From positions 1 through 64,000 of the forward strand of contig JAVTVY010036984.1 of NCBI GenBank assembly GCA_036873755.1: 64,000 nucleotides of DNA. The letters are read 5' to 3'. A program made the position numbers and the translations under genes. Under the pieces are notes generated by a model. That model was given only the letters and a program-made list of their open reading frames with translations. It ran no database searches and had not been told where the DNA came from. Numbering within the stretch: the first letter of the stretch is position 1; every line of letters starts with the position of its first letter. Shown here piece after piece: positions 11,506 to 23,742 of this stretch. Origin of the DNA: Hanleya hanleyi. Lineage: Eukaryota; Mollusca; Polyplacophora; Lepidopleurida; Hanleyidae.

Positions 11506-12230
11506 ATTCTCTCTCTCCTCCCATCATTTCATCCGTTTTCAGTTCCAGCTTAAAGGCAACCTTATTACTGCCTTGGAGATGGATTCCGAGAATATTTTCA
11601 GTCTGTCTTCCCCTTCCAAAAAAAATCCTCATCCTCACCCTCTTAAACATAGGGCTGAAAAAGCTTAAATTATCTGTTGTATTGCTACTATTAAAAAAAA
11701 CGTATGGTGGCCCCCAGTTTTTATTTCTTTATCGTTTCCTTGTAATATATTCAATACACGTCACCCGTCCTGTATTTTATATACCACATATGTACACCAC
11801 AGCTGACCTCTATTCCACGGCTTAGGTCGAAAGAGGCGGAGCCCCACCTCATTCTCGGATGATCATTGGATAAAACAGTTACATGACAGACACTCGACAA
11901 GGTATGCCAAATATTGGCACGATATTGCACTCTCGGGGGCTTCGTTCCTCGAGCACAACATCTTGTCAATATATGGTATACATTGTCTAGTCATCATGTA
12001 TAACCTATTACATATTTCACAAGAAGTGTATACATGTCCACTTCATATGGAAAATTAAAGATCATTTCGCTGCGAGAAATAAGCCAAATAGGCTTTAATC
12101 ATGAAAACAGGCTCATTTCCCTGTTAATTCAATGATACGAGGTGAATACACGTATGTTTCAAGATATTTACAAATAGTATGGTGAAAACCTGTTTTTTAT
12201 CCGATAGTTTATCTTGTCTTAGCCTGACAA
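11506..12230. other. No recognised feature
   Basis: The C-terminal part of the open frame 11,424-11,825 runs from the LINE tail into unrelated sequence and is not a credible gene. Nothing else stands out. Confidence 0.4.
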
Positions 12231-12366
12231 GTTACGAATGAGAGTTTAAGCACATGTGCACTATCAGAAATGAACGTGATTTACTGTCTTGAAAGAGTCC
12301 ATTTCGCCTTCAATAATGGCATAGTTGATGTAGTCGATGATGACTTTGATCGTTTACAAGTCATTC

Positions 12367-12840
12367 TAACATGCTCCACGTTACAGCCGTGCGCTGATTA
12401 GTCCAGACTTCAAAACATACGGAGATTATCACACGATAATGTTCATTTGTTTGTTTTGATCTGTTTCATTCACGTGCCGAACTGGTGACGTCTCATTCTT
12501 GTGACGCAGTGCTACAAAGCTGAGCGACGATTGGTTCAATCACTGCGCAGCTCGTGAACGAACAACACGCGCGAGCATGGCCTGAAAACCAGTCACGAAA
12601 TTCTCGCATCAAAACGGGACAAGTTTGCAGAAAATTTGCCATTCCGCTTATGAAATGAGGAAATATTTATTATTGTGCATGTCAGAATGGAGTTAATGAA
12701 TATTATCGTGTAATAATTTTTCGATGTTTAGTTTTAGACCGTCAATCAAAAAACCGAGCGGCGTTTTGATTGACGGTCTAAAACTAAACATCGAAAAATT
12801 AGTATACGATAATATTCACTAATGCGGTCATTAACTCCTA
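12367..12840. mobile_element. Palindromic insertion, 474 bp
   Basis: This block is present in duplication unit 1 and missing at the matching point of unit 2 (18,677-18,682). It is flanked by ATTC on both sides (12,363-12,366 and 12,841-12,844), and removing one ATTC restores the unit 2 sequence except for one substitution. Its right third is a long hairpin. No protein-coding frame is visible. It looks like a non-autonomous foldback-type element, but its class is unknown. Confidence 0.75.
12689..12838. repeat. Long hairpin with 37-bp perfect stem
   Basis: Left arm 12,715-12,751 is exactly complementary to 12,764-12,800, with a 12-nt loop (AACCGAGCGGCG). The pairing continues outward through GAATATTATCG and GGAGTTAAT with a 12-nt bulge on the right arm, giving a foldback of about 150 nt. 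Confidence 0.95.
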
Positions 12841-14070
12841 ATTCAGCACCTATAGAAAACAAAATCATTACCAAGTCACATCTAGTAAACCAAACACATC
12901 ATTATCGTGCTGGACTTTCGTTGACAACGGCAGAAAGATTTCGATGAATAAAAACCATTGAAATGGTATTGACAAATTCACCCTCAACTTTGAAATATCG
13001 TTGGATATCGCTTCGCAACATGTAATAGTCTTACACACATCAACATTCAGTTTCAAACTATTCGTTTCGTCCAACGATCATGAAATTGTATCCCTCTGCC
13101 AATCTCATTACTTTACTCCTTGCTCCATTTGCCTTATGCTTCAGACTGCATCGTCATGTACAAATTGAATAACTCTTCATAGTTTCCTGTCTGACTTATT
13201 ACATTACGGAAAGAATTTTTTACGGTTTCGTTGTATTATTGCGTAGCGTTGATATTGCGTAGTGAGCCGTCGCCCATTGAGAATTTTTGCATGCCTAACA
13301 ATGCGTTATCTGTGAATCAGATCAACCTCGGTAATGCAAGTGAATAACAGGCACAATAGGCGACAACACATTGACCCATGGTGTGAAGAAAAGGTATAAA
13401 TACTGAATGCATCCCTTATTAAGCCAGGTTGCCTGTATGACCTAGTAAGATATGTTGGCCATTTTATGGATGCGACACGTAATCTGTCAAGTGGCGAATT
13501 ACATGGGAGATCTGTGCCCAGTAATAAAATTGCTTCAATTCCTCCGCGTTGAGATAACTGCATGCGCATTCACATGGGGTGAAGTTTGGTATTGGTAGCA
13601 ATTACTTGTAATTTTGATATGGCATTTACACACATTTGTTCTATGTCAGAATCTGACTTCAGCTATTTCTTCAACCTCATTGTAGGCATAATATTTCAGA
13701 TTCCAAAAGCAGTGCTTTCCTGAAGTTATCCTAGAAAAAAGTGTTTATTTTTAATAAAACTTGAGTCCGTGTATGGGATTCATATATAATATTCCTACAT
13801 AATGAACGTTGTATCTAGGCCCTGTGGGTCTCGTCGTCAGTGGCCACCAGAACAACCCAGTGGTGTCGTATATGACCTGGGTTCGGATCCCATCATACCA
13901 CGATGTGATTTTCCACTAGTCAACGGGTCTATTTTCTATGCCACTGTAAGCGCCAAAACACACACACGCAAAGTCTCACGAGACACAAATGGCCTTCCGT
14001 TGTAAATGAAGAAAACGGAACAACATGATATTTCCGCCTCGTAAATTAATTATTTTTAAGAAATTATTGA

Positions 14071-14174
14071 GGGGAATATGCAGTTATATTTGCTCGAGGA
14101 TGTGCATATGTTCCGAGCCGCAGTCGAGGGTAATATGCACATCCGGGTGGGGGGGAAGAAACTGCACATTCCCC
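14071..14174. repeat. Nested inverted repeat, copy 1
   Basis: The outer arms are GGGGAATATGCAGTT and AACTGCACATTCCCC (approximate complements with one bulge and one mismatch). The inner arms are GGATGTGCATAT and ATATGCACATCC (exact). It is preserved in the second duplication unit at 20,565-20,669. Confidence 0.8.
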
Positions 14175-16812
14175 TGAAAACTTGTTAATAATTTTGTTGT
14201 TATATTTGTCAGATTAACTGTGTGCGAATCTGTTATCTCTCAAGCAAAATATTTTTGGATGTTTTGCTTTGCAAGGGTGAAATCTCGAAGAGTTGGTTGT
14301 TTTCTTGGGCAATCGCCTGCAACAAAATTTATGAGTCACAAAATTTCACCGTTGTTCGATGGTGGTTGTCAGTTATTCTAATAATGTTCTTTAGTGCGAT
14401 TCCATTTACAATTACACACTAAACTGAGCCAGCCATTACTATTATGTGATCCGTTGTATCCAGCGAAAGCCAGAGAACGGGGCGACCTCTGTTGTAATTT
14501 TTTTCTCTTGATGTATATTCCCGTTCTAATCTTGCGAGAGACTCCCTACTATGAGAATAGGCTCTATGAGAAATGGGAGTCATCCCCCAAATTTTGGGGG
14601 GTGAGTAAGCGCGTATGATTTCTGTGTATGATCTTCCAACCAGTCACCATTAAGTGTGTTCACCAAATGACTGCGCTAAGATGCACAGATTTGTCTCTTG
14701 GTAATAGTACTAAGCTACCCAACGTACAAAACATCTACTAAGTGATAACTGTGTGTAAAAAGTCGAGAAACTGGTGAACTATTTCTGCCCAATCAACTAA
14801 GCCAAAGCAATATCAGTTGTTTCCCTTCTCAAACGAATACCTGGCGTTTATTAATAAACGACAAAACAGCTCGTTATTATTTGAATTTCTGGGTTAAGCC
14901 TGAATAATGTTTTGGCTAACTTCTTCCATTGTTGTTATATTTAGTAAGGTTCATCAACTGAATGCAAAAATTCGTTCACTAATCCCTGCAAATAATTCAA
15001 TTCCCACTGATAAGACCGCGCTTTACCGTCATGAGTATCTACACCGTTTCAGAACACTACAAGTGTTTCCGATTTTGAATTGAATGCTGATTTTAATGAA
15101 GACAGAAAAAGTTCCTTGCAGCGATGATGTAAGACAGCCTCGCTGTCAAAATAGTGACATGGCTCCCATTTATGTGAGAGTCGTGATCTCACTATCACGA
15201 AGGCATGACTCTCTGTTGAGAATGTCTATATTACACGAGGTGGAATATGCAGATTTGGCCGACAATGAGCATACACGTGACCGGGAAGTTTTTGGTCTCG
15301 TTACAATTTAAGACCGACTGATAAATTTAATAATGACATATCTTAAAACCAAATAACCTATTGTAGGAATATGCGTCTTGGAGTCTATCGTGCTTACATC
15401 TTCCGTTCTCCCTCACCTGTACGCGTGTTCTGGCACTTTATGAGACTATCCATATTGCAACATCAAACGACCCATGGATTGGACTGACGTTGATGTATTG
15501 ATAATTAGTCTAATGCTTGCTGGTTTTGTCTAGACAGCTAAGATAACATTTCACAAATGTTTAACGGTCGTTCACAGATAATGGTAAATTTATGGCAACA
15601 TCCAACTGCCTATGTTAGCTTCACTGTGGCGCAACGTGGTTTATGATGTCGGATTTATGAATTCGTTCATGATGCCTTTTCGTTTACTAATTTTTATTGT
15701 CTCCTGGAAGGAAAATTATGTTTTATTTTCTTTCATCTTCAGCAGGCCAAATTGCTTTATTGTCATGTCGGATTATCGCTGATAACGGAAATGGAACCCG
15801 TTCATTAACTATCAGCGAAATGGTCTTGACGAAGAAGAGCAATTATTCTGTTTCAGCTCGGTAATATTCTGAGATACTGCTTGTCTGTTCATGGCTATTA
15901 TCTAGCAACATCAAATTTTGGCGAATAAATAGTCGCACATCATGCATTAATGTTCAAAGCTTATTGGTCAGAATTTCTAGTTACTCTACTTTTATGCATA
16001 ATAGTGATATATGGGCATAATATTACTCGGAAATTTGACGATTGTTCGACCTATCTTGGATTGTCTACGCGGGTGTGTAAAATACTACAAATAATTTCAC
16101 AGTTAATCATTATTATTAAAGTTTCGCACGTTACCGGTTATTTTCAAGATCGTATATTTTTATTCCGCAATATTGTCTTACATGCATTGAATCCAGACAG
16201 AGGTAATTGCACTCAGTGATTGGTGCTGCTTCGCAAAAATTAACACGGTTTAATAGTGTCGATAAGCACAATCTGAAATAATATTAGCCGGACAATAGAT
16301 GCTTCTATGAAAGAACACTGGTATTTTTTTCAAACCACCGTGGCATCTAGAATGTGAAATTGGAATCGTTTAATGATCGAATTGCATTTCCTGTATCGTT
16401 TTGATCACTGATAAGGTTCAAACGAGTAAAGAAGCATACATTCTCCTCAGTAGATTTTTTGTCGGTCTTAATAAAAGTTCCGCGTCGTAGGAAAATTAAT
16501 CCGAACAATTCGAGTCCTTTACTGAATCAAGTTAAATATCTTAACATTAATTTTAAAACCATTCAAAGCTACCAATACGTACAAAACACACTTTTTATTA
16601 CATCGCGTGTTAAAAGCAATAACCTATCCTTAACCAATTCTACATGGTACGGGGATAACGATGTGACCGGATGACACCATCGGTTTCGATCTTATAGATC
16701 AATTTTATGTCAAATACGTCAAGGGTGGTCAGATCAGAATAATATATCCGCCTTTTCTTGAAATCTTGAAGCTGGTTCAAGCTTCAGTAATTGGTGTTTT
16801 ATTCAAATGAGC

Positions 16813-18544
16813 TCATTTGAAGATATGTACATATCACTAGTAAAAATTATCTTGGGAACCCCATCCCCCCCCCCCCCCCCTCCCCCGTTGAGGGATCAGC
16901 GAACCCTGGGCTTCCACGTAGAAATAATGTCGGAACAAACGTGAAAATAGAACCATAAATTGCATATATTATGTTCAGATTTATTTCCGGAAAACGCTTA
17001 GAGCGCATCTCTGATGATCTAGGTCCTCGGAGCTTCCGGGACATAGGCGGCCGCTGGACCCTCGCCTTTTGGGCTGTGTGGCGTTTCTTATTTTAGCTTT
17101 GTGTAAAGGAATCGCATCGGTACGCGTATTAGTTTCCATATGTGACGTAAATTCATCGTTTTGTATGTGTTAAATATAACATTTTTCCTTCAATCGCGAA
17201 TTGCGTCTTCATTTATCGTTTTTCCTTCAATCGCGAATTTTCTTAGGTTTTCTCGAAGAAATCCCGATCTTATCGGAAATTCATCGAGAGAATGTCGAGA
17301 AAATAAAATGGAAAAATCCCAAATCGTTTTCCAAGTATTCGATCGATTTTCTCGATATCGGTTTTTATTCGTTCTTTTTGACCCATCGAGAATGAATTCG
17401 AGAGAATGTCGAGAAATTTAGATCGAGAAAGCGTCGAGAGAATATCGCCAAACCATTGAGAGGCGAATCAATACAATGACGTCATTATCAGGCTAACACC
17501 TGTTTACGCGGCTTTGCGTGATTGCGCTATAAAGAAAAGGTCAGGATAAAATTGAACTATTGCCGGCGCTTTAGAATTTAAAACTAACGTATTATCTCCG
17601 TTGTTATTTTAGAGAACTAAGTAAGAGTTGAATATCACATCCACATTGGCAACGATCTATTAGTTTACCAAATTATTCAACGTAAGCAGCTCAGCTCCCC
17701 GAGCTCATCTGACTTCCCCGTACGAGCCATAGCAGTATATACGGCAATACTGTACTTTAAACCACATGTTATCGCCGATAGTTTATCTTCTATATTTATA
17801 GGAAATAATCAACAATAAAATCATTTTACGTGTGTAAGTTACAGCAGTAAGTCATGTAGAAAGGACAAAGAGTGTAAGACTACAGTGGAAGTCCAATTTT
17901 GCCGACATTAAATGATTACTATCTGGACTTTTCTGATATTCCGCGAAGGAATAATGCGTGCTCCATACACGTCATGAGGATTAAACACATACCGCTACAT
18001 GATATTTGACGACTGACTGACTGGTCTATGGTTCAGCGAAAGTTTACGGCATTTGCCCGACAACATGGACACAAATGACCAACTTTAATAACTTCAATGT
18101 TCTTATAATGTCTTATGTGTTTGTAATGTATTGCTTTTAGCCCTCACGCTAAACTTCGCAAAGATTATAATGCCGAGGTCGAGCGAGGCTTCCGAGTGGT
18201 AGCGTGGTTCTCTAGCTTACTTGTACAGGTAAGCAATGTGACAGTTAGTTAGGGTACCAGGCTAGGCGGAGTCAATCGCGGCAATTCTTTCATCGGTTTT
18301 TAATGGTTTTTCTCCACTGAGAAAATTCTCGAAGGTTTCTCGACTAATTCTCGATATCGTTTTTCATTCGAGAAATTTCTCTCGAATAAAAATCGATCAA
18401 AATAACGAAAGAAACCGACTTCGCGAATCTTTCGAGTTTCCTGAAAAAATCTCCATTCGCTCTCACCTTTGAAAATCTTGATATCGAGAAAAAAACCCAG
18501 ATTTCTCGACGAAAAACCGAACGATTTTCGGAGACGGTTCAAAA
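16813..18544. other. Spacer between the duplication units, with CGAGAA-rich blocks
   Basis: It contains a C-tract (16,865-16,886, interrupted by one T) and two blocks unusually rich in CGAGAA/TTCTCG: 17,200-17,445 (mostly CGAGAA on +) and 18,298-18,540 (mostly TTCTCG on +, that is, reversed). The second block ends where duplication unit 2 begins. The 830 bp between the blocks shows nothing coding. The open frames at 17,161-17,421 and 18,300-18,542 only reflect the biased repeat. Confidence 0.55.
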
Positions 18545-19594
18545 GTTATGAGTGAGAGTTTAAGCACATGTGCACTGTTAGAAATGCGCGTGATTTACTG
18601 TCTTGAGAGAGTTCATTTCGCCTTCAATAATGGTATAGTTGAAGTAGTCGATGATGAATTTGATCTTTTACAAGTCATTAAGCACCTATAGAAAAAAATC
18701 ATTACTACATCACATCTAGCAAACCAAACACATCATTATCGTGCTGGACTGTCGTTGACAACGGCAGAAGGATTTCGATGAATAAACACCATTGAAATGG
18801 TATTGACAAATTCACCCTCAACTTTGAAATATTTCTGGATATCGCTTCGCAACATGCAACAGTCTTACGTGCATCAACATTCGGTTTCAAACAATGTTAG
18901 TTTCGTTCAACGATCATGAAATTGTATCCCTCTGCCAATCTCATTACTTTACTCCTTGCTCCATTTGCCTTATGCTTCAAACTGCATCGTCATGTACAAA
19001 TTGAATAACTCTTCATAGTTTCCTGTCTGACTTATTACATCACGGAAAGAATTTTTTACAGTTTCGTTGTATTATTGCGTAGCGTTGATATTGCGTAGTG
19101 AGCCGTCGCCCATTGAGAATTTTTGCATGCCTAATAATGCGTTATCAGTGAGTCAGATCAACCTCGGTGATTCAAGTGAATAACAGGCACAATAGGCGAC
19201 AACACATTGACCCATGGTGTGAAGAAAAGGTATAAATACTGAATGCATCCCTTATTAAGCCAGGTTGCCTGTATGACCTAGTAAGATATGTTGGCCATTT
19301 TATGGATGGGACACGTAATCTGTCAAGTGGCGAATTACATGGGAGATCTGTGCCCAGTAATAAAATTGCTTCAATTCCTCCGCGTTGAGATAACTGCATG
19401 CGCATTCACATGGGGTGAAGTTTGGTATTGGTAGCAATCACTTGTAATTTTGATATGGCATTTACACACATTTGTTCTATGTCAGAATCTGGCTTCAGCT
19501 ATTTCTTCAACCTCATTGTAGGCATATTATTTCAGATTCCAAAAGCAGTGCTTTTCTGAAGTTATCCTAGAAAAAAGTGTTTACTTTTAATAAT

Positions 19595-20252
19595 ACAAGC
19601 GTGTAGTCCGTCATTCATAATTCAGCTGTCGTCCATTAAAGAGTATCCGCGTCCATAACCCAAAGACCTATTCCATATCCATATAACAGTATTAGCACCA
19701 AATTCAAAAAGGACAATCATAGTATACATAAACATAGGCTAGTTTCCTGCAAGAGAGAAGCGGTCAACAGTTTTCAATGATGCCGACAAGACATAATGAT
19801 GTTCCAAAAATATAAAATCCGTATCGCTGGTCAGTATTCTTAATCCATAATAATCGTTCTAAAGTCGTTATCTAGAGAATGGTGTATCTCAGTCACGCTT
19901 TGATTGCGCCTGTTCATATGAGCACCATGAGGATCTTGAAGTACATGGGTTCATACGGCCCCTATCCCCGGGTTAAGCGGAATTAGACACAAGTTACGAA
20001 ACGTAACGCCATAGATCTTGCACGCTACGTTCGTATTTTGCTATCAGCATGCGATATGTATCGCCAAATTTGAGAAACTTTGAGTGGAGGCGCTTGGATG
20101 AATAGCCCTGTTTTATAAGTTTCTGCAACAATGTTTTGTGACGTTGATTGAAATCGTCACAATTAACACAGGATCTAGCAAATGCTACTAGGCGAGATAT
20201 ATATACGCCATATGCAGGTCCCACTGGAATATTACTGTCCAGAAAGGGATAG
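19595..20252 (-). mobile_element. Penelope-like element, 5'-truncated insertion
   Basis: Missing from duplication unit 1 between 13,760 and 13,761, so its ends are defined by comparison. The sense strand is minus. It opens (right end) inside the RT frame with LDSNIP, then GPAYGVYISRL in the 76-codon frame 19,994-20,224, which ends in a stop. A ~380 bp tail follows and finishes in the terminal arm GACGGACTACACGCTTGT (complement of 19,595-19,613). Truncation at the 5' side with an intact 3' end is what target-primed reverse transcription produces. The RT-core YIDD part is absent here. No clean target duplication is visible. Confidence 0.75.
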
Positions 20253-20564
20253 TTTGAGTCCGTGTATGGGATTCATATATAATATTCCTACATAATGAAC
20301 GTTATACCTAGGCCCTGTGGGTGTCGTCGTCAGTGGCCACCAGAACAATCCAGTGGTGTCGTATATGACCTGGGTTCGGATCCCATCATACCACGATGTG
20401 ATTTTCCACTAGTCAACGGGTCTATTTTCTATGCCACTGTAAGCGCCAAAACACACACACGCAAAGTGTCACGAGACGCAAATGGCCTTCCGTTGTAAAT
20501 GAAGCAAACGGAACAACATGATATTTCCGCCTCGTAAATTAATGATTTTTTAAGAAATTATTGA

Positions 20565-20669
20565 GGGGAATATGCAGTTTTATTTGCTCGAGGATGTGCA
20601 TATGTTCCGAGCCGCAGTCGAGGGTAATATGCACATCCGGGGGGGGGGAAGAGAAACTGCACATCCCCC
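20565..20669. repeat. Nested inverted repeat, copy 2
   Basis: Same structure as 14,071-14,174. The inner GGATGTGCATAT / ATATGCACATCC arms are unchanged, and the G-run beside them is longer. Confidence 0.8.
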
Positions 20670-23176
20670 TGAAAACTTGTTAATAATTTTGTTGTTATAT
20701 TTGTCAAATTAACTGTGTGCTAATCTGTTATCTCTCAAGCAAAATCTTTTTGGATGTTTTGCTTTGCAAGGGTGAAATCTCGAGGAGTTGGTTGTTTTCT
20801 CGGGCAATCGCCTGCAACAAAATTTATGAGTCACACAATTTCACCATTGTTCAATGGTGGTTGTCAGTTATTCTAATAATGTTCTTTAGCGCGATTCCAT
20901 TTACAATTACACACCAAACTGAGCCAGACATTACTATTATGTGATCCGTTGTATCCAGCGAAAGCCAGAGAACGGGGCGACCTCTGTTGTAATTTTTTTC
21001 TCTTGGTGTATATTCCCGTTCTAATCTCGCGAAAGACTCCCTACTATGAGAATAGGCTCTAGGAGAAATGGGAGTCATCCATCAAATGGGGGGGGGGGGT
21101 TGAGTAAGCATGTATGATTTCCGCGGATGATCTTCCGACCAGTCACCATTAACTGTGTTCACCAAATGACTGCGCTAAGCTGGACAGATTAGTCTCTCGG
21201 TAATAGTACTAAACCACCCAACGTACAAACATCTACTAAGTGATAACCGTGTGTAAAAACGCGTGCAACTGGTGAACTATTTCTTCCCAATCAACTGAAA
21301 CGAAGCAATATCAATTGTCTCCCATGTCAAATGAATCCCTGGCGTTTATTAATAAACGACAAAACAGCTCATAATTATTTGAATTACTGGGTTAAGCCTG
21401 AATAATGTTTTGGCTAACTTCTTCCATTGTTGTTATATTTAGTAAGGTTCATCAACTGAATGCAAAAATTCGTTCACTAATCCCTGCAAATAATTCAATT
21501 CCCACTGATAAGAGCGCGCTTTACCGTCATGAGTATCTACACCGTTTCAGAACACTACAAGTGTTTCCGATTTTGAATTGAATGCTGATTTTAATGAAGA
21601 CAGAAAAAGTTCCTTGCAGCGATGATGTGAGACAGCCTCGCTGTCAAAATAGTGACATGGCTCCCATTTATGTGAGAGTCGTGATCCCACTATCACGAAG
21701 GCATGACTCTCTGTTGAGAATGTCTATATTACACGAGGTGGAATATGCAGATTTGGCCGACAATGAACATTCACGTGACCGGGAAGTTTTTGGTCTCGTT
21801 ACAATTTATATAGGGTTACCCGCTGATAAATATAATAATGACACATCTTAAAACCAAATAACCTATTGTAAGAATATGTATCTTGGAGTCTATCGTGCTA
21901 ATCAACTGCCTCTGTTAGCTTCATGTGGTCAATATATCAATACCACGTACACTCTGGCGCAACGTGTTCTAATGATGTTGGATTTATGAATTCTTTCATG
22001 ATGCCTTGTCGTTTTTTATTGTCTCCTGGAAGGAAAATTATGTTTTATTTACTTTCATCTTTAGCACGCAGAAATACTTTGTCATGTCGGACTATCGCTG
22101 ATAACGGAAATGGAATGCGTTCATTAACTATCAGCGAATTGGACTTGACAAAGAAGAGCAATAATTCTGTTTCATCTGAGTAATATTCTCAGATACTGCT
22201 TGTTTGCTCGTGGCTATTATCTAGCAACATCAAATTTTGGCGAATAAATAACCGCACATCATGCATTAATGTTCAAAGCTTATTGATCAGAATTTCTCGT
22301 AACTCTACTTTTATGCATAATAGTGATATATGGGCATGATATTACTCGAAAATTTGACGATTGTTCGAGCTATCTTGGATTGTCTACGCGGATGTGTGAA
22401 ATACTACAACTAATTTCACAGTTAATTACTATTATTAAAGTTTCGCACGTTACCGGTTATTTTCAAGATCGTATATTTTTATTTCGCAATATTGTCTTAA
22501 ATGCATTGAATCCAGACCGGGGCAATTGCACTCAGTGATTGGTGCTGCTTCGCAAAATTAACACAGTTGAATGGTGTTGATAGGCACAATCTGAAATAAT
22601 ATTAGCCGGACAATAGATGCTTCTATGAAAGAACACTGGTATCTTTTTCGAAACCACCACATCTAGCATGTGAAATTAGAATCGTTTAATGATTGAAATG
22701 CATTTCTTGTATCGTTTTGATCGCAGATAACGTTCAGGCGAGTAAAGAAACATACATTCCGCCCAGTAGATTTTATGTCGGTCTTAATAAAAGTTCCGCG
22801 TCGTAGAAAAATTAATCTGAACAATTCGAGTCGTTTACTGAATCAAGTAAAATATCTTAACATTAATTTTAAACCCACTCAAAGCTACCAATACGTACAA
22901 AACACACTTTTTATTACATCGCGTGTTAAAAGCAATAACCTATGCTAAACCAATTCTACATGGTACGGGGATAACGATGTGACCGGAAGACAACATCGGT
23001 TTCGATCTTTTAGATCAATTTTATGTCAAATACGTCACGGGTGGCCAAATCAGAATAATATATCCGCCTTTTCTTGAAATCTTGAAGCTGGTTCAAGCTT
23101 CAGTAATTTGAGTTTTATTCAAATGAGCATTCATACGAAATAGTTTTTCCGATTATTGACGTGGAGATTCTTTTAA

Positions 23177-23742
23177 CCCTACCTGGCCTAGGGGGAGGGG
23201 GGCGAAACTTTCTGCGCTATCTCCGGAACGACAAAAAAATAGAAAGCTGAAACTCCGTGACTTTATAGTTTATTACTCATTTTGAGAATATTTGCATGAC
23301 CCCCAGAGGAGAGGATCATGGGTAAAATCAAGATGGCGGCCATGCGGGGTCGCAGAAAAATCAGAGGTTTTTGTCATATTTCTTCAAAATTTCTGCTTTT
23401 CTGCGATGAAAAGGGGGCACAAACTATTTTATGTCACAATACATTAATATTTACTAATTTATCATGCTGTTTTTGCGGAGAAATTGCATAAATAAAAAAT
23501 TCGGAAAATCTGACAGAAAAATCGACCAAAAAATGCCGTTTTTGAAAATGATGTCACTGTGACGTTATCAAAGCGGCCATCTTGGATTTTTCTTACATTT
23601 TCTGGTAGAGATTGACCCAAGGGTATAGTGGGGTAAGTTTCAGCCCCCTAGCTAAAGAGGTAGGAAAAATAATTAGGGGGCGGGGTCATTTCGCCCCCCC
23701 CCCCAGGCCACGACAGGTCCCGAAAAGCCAGGCCAGATAGGG
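23177..23742. mobile_element. MITE family A, copy 2
   Basis: A 566 bp relative of 2,957-3,527 in the same orientation. The left flank is TTAA (23,173-23,176) and the right flank ATAA (23,743-23,746), one change from a perfect duplication. The ends read CCCTACCTGGCCTAGGG and GCCAGATAGGG. The interior motif order is conserved (GTGACTTTATAGTTTAT, AAGATGGCGGCCAT, GCGGCCATCTTGGATTTT). No transposase. Confidence 0.85.

Larger units (their letters stand above)
12231..16812 (+). repeat. Segmental duplication 1, unit 1
   Basis: A direct repeat of 18,545-23,128 at high identity (most lines differ at only a few positions), starting at GTTACGAATGAGAG and ending at TTATTCAAATGAGC. After removing the private insertion at 12,367-12,840, the two units align nearly end to end. 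Unit 1 keeps ~200 bp near 15,390-15,600 that unit 2 has lost. Open frames shared by both units (for example 13,306-13,569 minus and 13,802-14,005 plus) have no recognisable domain. Their conservation is explained by the recent duplication, not by selection that I can demonstrate. Confidence 0.9.
18545..23128 (+). repeat. Segmental duplication 1, unit 2
   Basis: Second copy of 12,231-16,812. It lacks the palindromic insertion, carries a private retroelement insertion at 19,595-20,252, and has lost ~200 bp between 21,898 and 21,905 relative to unit 1. Paired open frames (19,172-19,405 minus; 20,295-20,498 plus; 21,582-21,851 plus) mirror those in unit 1. Confidence 0.9.

Noticed and set aside
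13306..13569. 87-codon minus-strand frame kept in both duplication units (19,172-19,405)
   Set aside because: The duplication is recent, so nearly every frame is kept. No motif was recognised, and the frame overlaps other equally open frames.
13826..13920. Possible tRNA or tRNA-derived SINE head (GGGTTCGGATCCC resembles a B box; also at 20,370)
   Set aside because: No convincing A box at the right distance and no cloverleaf that I can draw. In the old copy at 31.75 kb the B-box-like part is not kept. The similarity may be chance.
16865..16886. C-tract as a regulatory or quadruplex-forming promoter element
   Set aside because: No gene nearby. Similar homopolymer runs occur in MITE ends (3,467; 23,696) and in the nested hairpins, so it is more likely simple slippage.
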